A DNA stretch of 64,000 nt, from NCBI GenBank assembly GCA_951812795.1, contig OX638325.1, positions 930,001-994,000 on the forward strand. Direction: 5' to 3'. Source of the DNA: an uncultured Dehalococcoidia bacterium. Lineage in GTDB: Bacteria > Chloroflexota > Dehalococcoidia > Lucifugimonadales > Lucifugimonadaceae. Shown in pieces: positions 57,950 to 64,000 of this stretch (the first letter of the stretch is position 1; every line of letters begins with the position of its first letter). Below the pieces are notes generated by a model. That model ran no database searches and was not told where the DNA came from. It was given only the letters and a program-made list of their open reading frames with translations. The position numbers and the translations under genes are program-made.

Positions 57950-59860
57950 CTAAACCTCACCCCCGGATTGAACGTTGTCATCCTCGGGCCTAATTTGCAA
58001 TTCGTAAAGATCACGATACTTGCCACCTTGCTCAAGGAGCTCGGCGTGTGAGCCGCGCTCGACGATCTTGCCACCCTCCAAAAAGAGGATTTCGTTGGCG
58101 TGCATGAGAGAGCTGAGGCGGTGGGAAATGATGATCGTTGCACGGTCGGCGGTTACTTCTTGAAGTGCGGCCCGAATGCGTTGTTCGGTTGCAGCGTCGA
58201 TCGCGGCGGTCGAGTCATCGAAGACGATGATCTGGGGATGGAGCATGATGCTACGAGCGATGGAGAGGCGTTGGCGCTGACCGCCGGAGAGTGAGACGCC
58301 GCGTTCGCCGATCAGTGTTCCATACCCGCTAGGAAGTCTTTCGACGTATTCGCCCATCTGCGCATTCGAGGTTGCGCTCTCGATGGTTCGGTGCTCAGCC
58401 CAGGGATCGCCGTAGGCGACGTTGTTGTCGATGGTCGTAGTGAACAGGAACGTGTCTTGTTCGACCACACCGACGGCGCGTCGGAGCGAAGCAAGTGTGA
58501 CTTCCGAGATGTCTTGGTCATCGATCAGTATGCGTCCGGCTATCGGATCGTAGAAACGCGGAATCAGGTGTGCGAGAGTGGACTTGCCAGATCCGGGCGG
58601 ACCGACGATGCCGATGGTGTGACCAGGACGGGCTTCAAAAGTAACGTCGGTGAGTACTTGCTCATCTCCGAACTGGTCCATGTACGCGAAGTCGATGTGT
58701 TCGAAACGAAGGACGCCCCCGGTGATGACGAGGTCCTTTGCTCCCGGTTTGTCGTCGATTTCAGGAACTTGGTCAAGAACTTCGAAGAGGCGTTTTCCTG
58801 AGGTTGCACCCCGCGCCCATCCCGCGACGACCATGCCAAGTTGTCGAACGGGGTTTTGCATGATGCTCATGAAGGCTAGGAATTGTGCGAGCTGGCCGAG
58901 GGAGAATGGATCGGTTTCGTCGAGCACCTTAAGTCCACCGACCAGCAGAACCAGAGACATTGCGCCAAAGAAGGCCAACGTGATATACGACAGATTCGTA
59001 GCTCGAACCGTAACCAATTGATAGGCACGATTGAACGCCTCGTTGGAGGACTTGTCGTACTTGACGAGCTCGTAAGGCTCAGCCGAGAAGGATCGGACGA
59101 CTCGAATTCCTTTTAGGTTTTCGTCCATGATCTTGGTCAGCTGTCCCATTTCTTCTTGGTATCGCCGCCAACCTTGCGAGGTTTGCAACCTTGCAACGAC
59201 CGACCTCCATGCGGCGATTGGAACGAAGCTGAGGCTGATCAGGGCGAGTTGCCAATCTTCTCTCATCATCAAGAAGGTGCCGGTTCCGACGAATATTGCG
59301 AGATAGAGGACACGGAGCATTCCGCGGCTTGCGAACGCGCGAACACCCTCGATGTCGAGTAGTCCTCGTGTCAGAAGGTCGCCAGTGTGGACGCGGTCGT
59401 GATACGCGAAACTGAGGCGCTGCAGCTTCTCGTAGTAGAGCATGCGAAGGCGGTAACCGAGGCGTTGCGCCAAGTTTTCGCTGATATACATGTGGCCGTA
59501 GGTGAAGAGGCCACGCAGCACCGCTGAGCCGAGGAGCATTGCGGCCGTAGTCACCAATGTCCACCTTAGGGCGTCGACGTCAGGATTTTCAGAGTTGAAT
59601 ATCTCTTCAACTGTTTCGACGCCGGAGCCGATCAGCAACGGAATGAAGAGTTGGAAAATCGAAGCGCCAACGATGAGCACCAATCCGACGGCGATGAACA
59701 TCTTGTATTCCAGTGCCATGCGGATGATGCGCATCAACACGTGGAATCCGCTGCCAGTATCGTCCGCGTCGGTCATAGACGCGCTTCCAGCGGCAGGTGC
59801 GGTTGCTGACGCAGCGGACACCACGGTCAACCGTGTCAGCAGGTTGAGTAAGAAACTCAT
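57950..59860 (-). CDS. ABC exporter half-transporter, degenerate-site partner
   Basis: 636 residues. Six transmembrane helices (about 55-350) are followed by a nucleotide-binding domain with Walker A GPPGSGKSTL, a canonical signature LSGGQRQ, Walker B IIVFDDSTAAID, in which Asp replaces the catalytic Glu, and H-loop IISHRLSS. The Asp substitution and the non-canonical LSLGQ of its partner would meet in the same composite ATP site, leaving one competent and one degenerate site, as in known heterodimeric exporters. It is the first gene of the pair. Confidence 0.92.
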   Translation of the reverse strand: MSFLLNLLTRLTVVSAASATAPAAGSASMTDADDTGSGFHVLMRIIRMALEYKMFIAVGLVLIVGASIFQLFIPLLIGSGVETVEEIFNSENPDVDALRWTLVTTAAMLLGSAVLRGLFTYGHMYISENLAQRLGYRLRMLYYEKLQRLSFAYHDRVHTGDLLTRGLLDIEGVRAFASRGMLRVLYLAIFVGTGTFLMMREDWQLALISLSFVPIAAWRSVVARLQTSQGWRRYQEEMGQLTKIMDENLKGIRVVRSFSAEPYELVKYDKSSNEAFNRAYQLVTVRATNLSYITLAFFGAMSLVLLVGGLKVLDETDPFSLGQLAQFLAFMSIMQNPVRQLGMVVAGWARGATSGKRLFEVLDQVPEIDDKPGAKDLVITGGVLRFEHIDFAYMDQFGDEQVLTDVTFEARPGHTIGIVGPPGSGKSTLAHLIPRFYDPIAGRILIDDQDISEVTLASLRRAVGVVEQDTFLFTTTIDNNVAYGDPWAEHRTIESATSNAQMGEYVERLPSGYGTLIGERGVSLSGGQRQRLSIARSIMLHPQIIVFDDSTAAIDAATEQRIRAALQEVTADRATIIISHRLSSLMHANEILFLEGGKIVERGSHAELLEQGGKYRDLYELQIRPEDDNVQSGGEV

Positions 59861-60084
59861 AGATATCTGATTCTACGCCTTGTTGTGATCGGGTTAATGA
59901 TCAAATCAGGATTCTCGCTCACTGTGATGAAATGATGCACGACAAGGCGGGCTTTACTGGTGATGAAATCCGGCGGATCTGTCGTTTCGCTTAACATGCG
60001 CTAGAGTCGTGATTGGATTGATAAGCGGATTCGCGCTCGCCAGCCGCGGTTCGCTCCGGGACGAATTTAACTACATTCATTGGC

Positions 60085-60801
60085 ATGGCAAATCCTTCGA
60101 TAACGATAGGCGCATCCGAACGCGGGTTTGATTCGACGACGCGCGACTCGTTGGTGAACCCATACGGTACCAGATACGCGACGATTGCAGATGCAGATGC
60201 GATCGATCAGGTGGTAAAAGAAGCGTTCGGTGCTTCAGCGCCCAAATCGTCCGCAGCTAGGGACATCAAGCGCGAAAACACCACGTACATCGTGGCGACC
60301 AAAAACCGCAGGGCTGACGGTTCGCGTTTCCATTCAGAAGGAGAACGCAATGGTGGATGGACAAGAAAGTTCCGTTCGATATTCTCGTCCTCGATTGGGA
60401 AATCAGAATCGGAGCAAGCGGCAAGCGAGATAGTTGGATTGGTTGGCATCTGGACTGCGGTGGACCAGGCACACATTATTGTGATCGCAACTCGGCCGAG
60501 CGAACGCGGCAAAGGCGTGGGGGAATTGCTTTTGATCGCCACGTTATCCGAGGCGAAGAAGATCGGCGCGACGAACGCCACGCTGGAGGTCCGCAAATCC
60601 AACTTGGTTGCGCGGGCGCTGTATCGGAAATACGGATTCGCGGACGTTGGGATACGGCACAAGTACTATCACGACAACCGTGAAGACGCCATCATCATGT
60701 CGACACCGTCCTTTTCGAACTTGGATTACAGCCGATCGTTAGAGCGTCGATGCCTCGCATACACCGCATCACGAGGAAAAATCGAGTTCAAGGCGATCTG
60801 A
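60085..60801 (+). CDS. GNAT acetyltransferase, RimI-like
   Basis: A 238-residue protein. After a variable N-terminus with YATIADADAIDQVVKEAFG, the core has the acetyl-CoA loop ATRPSERGKGVGELLLIATLSEA and the RimI-type end NATLEVRKSNLVARALYRKYGFADVGIRHKYYHDNREDAIIM. RimI acetylates the N-terminus of S18 and related proteins. An insert around residues 75-110, rich in Arg/Ser, interrupts the usual beta-sheet region and is atypical. A 25-residue C-terminal tail is also extra. The substrate is not certain. It stands alone between two divergent or convergent minus-strand genes. Confidence 0.82.
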   Translation: MANPSITIGASERGFDSTTRDSLVNPYGTRYATIADADAIDQVVKEAFGASAPKSSAARDIKRENTTYIVATKNRRADGSRFHSEGERNGGWTRKFRSIFSSSIGKSESEQAASEIVGLVGIWTAVDQAHIIVIATRPSERGKGVGELLLIATLSEAKKIGATNATLEVRKSNLVARALYRKYGFADVGIRHKYYHDNREDAIIMSTPSFSNLDYSRSLERRCLAYTASRGKIEFKAI

Positions 60802-60810
60802 TCGCCCGGT

Positions 60811-61590
60811 CTAACCCTGTCCGACGAGGAACAGGATGATTGCCACGAACGCACCGATGGCAAACACGATGCTCCACGTCGCCCAGCGCTGTTGAACAGC
60901 AAGGAACTTTTCGGCGTTGTCCCAGTTGCGGGCGCGCCAAGCCAGTTCGTTGCCTTTAATTCCTAGGGTTATCATCACGCCAACTAACACGATGAAGCCG
61001 ATGGACCTCCAGGTCGGCGGGAGGGGAAGAAGGGGAAGGAAACCAAGTATTGACCACCAAATGCCGTGGACCAATCCCCAAATCGGGCCTAGAATGAACG
61101 CGGACCAGTTCCAACGCTGGATTTCCTGCGGTGGTTGATCTCCATCGCTCCCCTCAGAACGTTTTCTTCGTGGCAGCCCCCATTGGCTAGGGCGGAACGT
61201 GCCGCCACCGATCTTGTAGCCACCGCTTCGCGACTCCGCGGACTGATTCATTTCACGACCTGCTCCGCGGCGAGAGTTCGATGTAACTCGATCCGTTGTC
61301 GTGCCTTCAGGGGATATCCTCGTACTCTGGTCGATCTGGGTGGCACATACTGCGCAGTATGATGCGTGCGCCTCGTTAACTGTTGCGCATTTCATGCAAC
61401 TTGTGAAGCCCAACGGCGGTACGCGTGCCGGATCCGGGACGTAGACGCGTTCCCCGCAACGATCACATGCGTAGTCACCTTCCGAAGCTGCGGTTCCACA
61501 GTGCATGCAGTAGATCGTGCGCGTTTCCAAGTCGTTAGATTCGTTTTGCTTGGGATCCGGCATATGAACAGTAATATCCATGACCGCCAT
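60811..61590 (-). CDS. Zinc-ribbon membrane protein, function unknown
   Basis: A 259-residue protein. Two N-terminal zinc ribbons are visible: CMHCGTAASEGDYACDRCG (about 28-46) and CMKCATVNEAHASYCAVC (about 65-82). A basic, Ser/Gly-rich linker follows, then a C-terminal membrane region with about three hydrophobic spans starting WNWSAFILGPIWGLVHGIWWSI, similar in style to DUF2628 proteins, with WRARNW and AVQQRW between spans. The role is unknown; similar architectures are common in Chloroflexota and Actinobacteria. It converges with the RimI-like gene, 9 nt away. Confidence 0.7.
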   Translation of the reverse strand: MAVMDITVHMPDPKQNESNDLETRTIYCMHCGTAASEGDYACDRCGERVYVPDPARVPPLGFTSCMKCATVNEAHASYCAVCATQIDQSTRISPEGTTTDRVTSNSRRGAGREMNQSAESRSGGYKIGGGTFRPSQWGLPRRKRSEGSDGDQPPQEIQRWNWSAFILGPIWGLVHGIWWSILGFLPLLPLPPTWRSIGFIVLVGVMITLGIKGNELAWRARNWDNAEKFLAVQQRWATWSIVFAIGAFVAIILFLVGQG

Positions 61591-61682
61591 GACGTTCGAA
61601 ATTCGTCGCGGAGAGCGGTGAGATATGCGATCTGTGTTTATCTTAATGGGTAATTAGTTCGGCGGCGTGTCGTGGTGGCGCA

Positions 61683-62615
61683 TCAAGCCGCAATTGTTGC
61701 CTCCGCAATCTCAGATTCGATGAACGGTGCCATGGCACTGAGGATGTCGTCAAGCTCAGCGATACCAAGGTCGTCGATCGCCGGGGTCGGTGGTCTTACG
61801 GCCGGCGAATCGAGCATTCCGCGCCTAGCCATCAAGTGTTTGCGTATGGACAGACTCAGTCCGGCGGTGTTCTCATATCTGATCAACGGTAACCAACCGT
61901 AGAAGGTTTGGCGCGCACGCTCAATTTCTCCCTTGGCGAATTGCGAGTAGATCTTTACAAGCGCTTCGGGATATGCGAATCCGGTCATCGTTCCGACGGC
62001 ACCTCGTCGCAGCTCTTCGAACAGGAACGCGCCGCCTAACCCGCCAAATACACCCATGTTGTCGCAAGTGGCGCTGCGAACCGCCGATATTTTAGGTGGT
62101 GTCGGCGGGTCTTCGAGTTTTAGGAATTTCGCATTTGAAAGCTGACCATTCAATCTGGCTATGAAATCGGCTGACATGTGCACGCCGGTCTGTTCGGGCA
62201 GGTCTTGAACCACGATCGGGATGGTCGTCGCATCATCGATTGCACGGTAGTAGTTGAAGACCCCGGCATCATTGGGTTTGGCCAATGTTGGGGGCGACGC
62301 CATCGCCGCAGTCGCTCCGATAGTCTGGGCTTCGCGAACTCGGTCCGCGGCTTGGGCTCCACTCTGACCGCTGATGCCCACGGTTACGGTCAATCGTTCG
62401 CCACACGCTTCGACGACCGCTTCGATGATTGGAGCACGTTCACGATCCGAAAGCCGATGGGCTTCGCCCATTACTCCCAGCGTGACGACGCCCGTGCATC
62501 CCGCGTTCGCGGCTTTTTCGACCAAACGGCCGATAGGTCCAGTGTCGACCGAACCGTCAGCTGCGAACGGTGTGGGCATCATGAAGTGGATGCCTGCAAA
62601 CTCGGATGCGTTCAT
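61683..62615 (-). CDS. DapA-family aldolase/lyase with altered catalytic residues
   Basis: About 310 residues from ATG 62615 (a TTG at 62627 is in frame). It has the DHDPS/NAL TIM-barrel layout: MMPTPFAADGSVD, then VTLGVMGEAHRLSDRER where canonical enzymes have GTTGE, and Schiff-base Lys166 in AKFLKLEDPP. The catalytic Tyr of the YNxP motif is replaced by Gln137 (VVQDLP). So it is not a true DapA; the real dapA is at 30.8 kb. It probably acts on another 2-oxo acid or has a dehydratase role. It diverges from the nitrite/sulfite reductase gene. Confidence 0.82.
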   Translation of the reverse strand: MNASEFAGIHFMMPTPFAADGSVDTGPIGRLVEKAANAGCTGVVTLGVMGEAHRLSDRERAPIIEAVVEACGERLTVTVGISGQSGAQAADRVREAQTIGATAAMASPPTLAKPNDAGVFNYYRAIDDATTIPIVVQDLPEQTGVHMSADFIARLNGQLSNAKFLKLEDPPTPPKISAVRSATCDNMGVFGGLGGAFLFEELRRGAVGTMTGFAYPEALVKIYSQFAKGEIERARQTFYGWLPLIRYENTAGLSLSIRKHLMARRGMLDSPAVRPPTPAIDDLGIAELDDILSAMAPFIESEIAEATIAA

Positions 62616-62829
62616 TGCAATTTCCAATCCGCGTTAGGGCCGATCACTAAGGGGCGCAAGTGTTGAATTTACAGAAAGTGTACAGAATCATCAAGGATCG
62701 TTTTGCTGGCGAGATTTCGTGTTTCGACTACAGCTTCACTAGGTGGTGAATCGGCGTGCGGTGTATGATTACCACTAATCGGCGAATTTGACGTGCCGAG
62801 GCGTTGCTATCTGTAAGAGCGAACACACA

Positions 62830-64000
62830 GTGACTATAAACGTAGAGACCGAACAGACCGAATGGAAACCCGACGAAGCTGGCGCTCGGGTGATGTTGAT
62901 TAGCGGCGAAGAGATCGCCAATTTTGAAGAGCAGAAAGAGCGATTCAAGGCGGGAAACTTCGAAGAGACGACGTTCATGCGATTTCGCCTGCGCCAAGGC
63001 GTGTATGGGCAGAGGCAACCAGACCGCCAGATGGTTCGGATCAAAGCACCTTTCGGCGGCTTGACCGCTCGCCAGTTGGAGGTTCTCGGCGAAGTCGTCG
63101 AAAAATTCGCTCCGCTCAAAAAAGGACACCTTACGACCCGCGAGAACGTGCAGATTCACCACGTTCCTTTGGACGACACTCCGGAGTTGATGCGTGAAAT
63201 TGGTGACGTCGGCCTGACGACGCGGGAAGCTTGCGGAAACACGGTTCGAAACGTCGTCGCGCACCCCACCGCCGGCGTGTCGAAGAGCGAGGTATTTGAT
63301 GTCTCCCCGTACGCTGCTGCGTACGCTCGCTACTTCCTCCGACATCCAACGACGCAGAACATGCCGCGCAAGTCGAAAACTGCCTTTTCCGGCTCAGACG
63401 CAGACGAGGCAATGACCCCGTTCCACGATATGGGTTTCATTGCCCGGGAGCGTGACGGCAAACGCGGATTCAAGATCGTCGTTGGAGGTGGTCTGTCGAT
63501 CATGCCGCAGATGGCGGAGACGTTGAGCGAATTCGTGCCAGTCGAGGACTTTATTCGGCACGCAGAAGCCGCGCTGCGGATTTTCAATCGGCAGGACGAA
63601 GAGCGAAAGAACTTGATGCGCGCTCGAATCAAGTACACCATCAAACGGCTTGGCATCGAGAAGTTCCGTGAATTGGTGCAGGAGGAACTCAAAGGAGATT
63701 GGGCGAACAAGGAGATCGATCTCGACACCTTATTGTTCATCGAGGACGAGTCAATCGACGCACCAGCAGTGCCGTCGAACCCTACGCCTGAACCCACAAA
63801 TGATGCGGATTACGATTTCTGGAAGGCCTCTTCAGTTGACGAGCAGCGACAAGATGGCTTCAACGTCGTTTTCGTCCGCGTGGAACGCGGAGATATCTAC
63901 TCTGAACAATGGCAACCGTTGGCGGACATCGCCCGCGAATATGCCGGCGGTCGGGCTCGAATCGACCAACAGCAGAACATCGTTTTCCGATGGGTGCGAA
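62830..64000 (+). CDS. Nitrite/sulfite reductase (siroheme, Fe-S), N-terminal part
   Basis: A partial gene from a GTG at 62830 that runs off the right edge after 390 codons without a stop. The first ferredoxin-like domain shows RFRLRQGVYGQRQPDRQMVRIKAPFGGLTARQLE and KKGHLTTRENVQIHHVPL. The siroheme-binding half contains TTREACGNTVRNVVAHPTAG, MPRKSKTAFSG and GFKIVVGGGLSIMP. A second ferredoxin-like domain begins at DGFNVVFVRVERGDIYSEQW. The [4Fe-4S] cysteines would lie past the edge. It reduces sulfite or nitrite by six electrons; which one cannot be told here. The GTG start has only a weak ribosome-binding site. Confidence 0.92.
   Translation, partial: MTINVETEQTEWKPDEAGARVMLISGEEIANFEEQKERFKAGNFEETTFMRFRLRQGVYGQRQPDRQMVRIKAPFGGLTARQLEVLGEVVEKFAPLKKGHLTTRENVQIHHVPLDDTPELMREIGDVGLTTREACGNTVRNVVAHPTAGVSKSEVFDVSPYAAAYARYFLRHPTTQNMPRKSKTAFSGSDADEAMTPFHDMGFIARERDGKRGFKIVVGGGLSIMPQMAETLSEFVPVEDFIRHAEAALRIFNRQDEERKNLMRARIKYTIKRLGIEKFRELVQEELKGDWANKEIDLDTLLFIEDESIDAPAVPSNPTPEPTNDADYDFWKASSVDEQRQDGFNVVFVRVERGDIYSEQWQPLADIAREYAGGRARIDQQQNIVFRWVR

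Overview
The window looks like a stretch of bacterial chromosome made mostly of core genes, from a Chloroflexota-type organism. My best guess is Dehalococcoidia or a SAR202-like lineage, judged only from protein character, the fused AccD-AccA subunit and a 23S-5S operon with no 16S gene beside it. Composition is moderate GC. Genes are tightly packed, often overlap by 4 nt, and every tRNA found encodes its CCA end.

Layout, left to right. 1-2.4 kb (minus strand): tRNA-Thr(UGU), tRNA-Tyr, tRNA-Thr(GGU), tuf, terminator, rpmG, secE and the start of nusG. 2.4-9.2 kb (minus): a P-loop kinase-like protein, larC and larE (nickel-pincer cofactor synthesis), a strong terminator, clpC, and rpsA with its promoter and leader hairpin. 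9.5-11.8 kb (plus): a short-chain dehydrogenase, thiG and thiE. 11.8-21.2 kb (minus): a PurN-like formyltransferase, xseB, xseA, efp, an M24 peptidase, aroQ, a Xer recombinase, topA and dprA. 21.2-25 kb (minus): an rRNA operon read as 23S, initiator tRNA-Met, 5S, tRNA-Ser(CGA), tRNA-Ser(GGA), from a near-consensus promoter and with a recognisable 23S processing stem. 25-27.1 kb: a direct duplication of about 680 bp. One copy carries an intact membrane PH-domain gene and the other a decayed copy of it; a coiled-coil gene and a small dispersed repeat lie between. 27.1-36.9 kb: purA (plus), then on the minus strand yvcK, an Eis-like acetyltransferase, dapA, asd, dapB, pnp (with a long RGG tail) and rpsO. 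37.2-38.35 kb (plus): an isolated, membrane-anchored collagen-like protein with its own promoter, structured leader and terminators. 38.9-51.2 kb (minus): a CBS-domain membrane protein, a beta-helix acyltransferase-like protein, accDA, ftsK, RNase J, family 4 uracil-DNA glycosylase, acpP, nusB, fabD, rpmF and yceD, which is a fatty-acid, RNA and translation block. 51.3-53.5 kb (minus): an HNH endonuclease and an acyl-CoA dehydrogenase. 53.7-56 kb (plus): ruvC-ruvA-ruvB. 56-59.9 kb (minus): a two-gene heterodimeric ABC exporter. 60-64 kb: a RimI-like acetyltransferase, a zinc-ribbon membrane protein, a divergent DapA-family aldolase, and the 5' part of a nitrite/sulfite reductase cut by the window edge.

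Functional links: dapA-asd-dapB feed lysine and peptidoglycan synthesis; accDA-fabD-acpP supply malonyl-ACP; rpsO-pnp and RNase J form an RNA-turnover set; RuvABC, XseAB, TopA, DprA, Xer, UDG and FtsK cover DNA maintenance. I did not find a clearly new multi-gene system. The most unusual items are the collagen-like protein with its structured leader, the RGG-tailed PNPase, the duplicated PH-domain region, and the rRNA operon with initiator tRNA between 23S and 5S.
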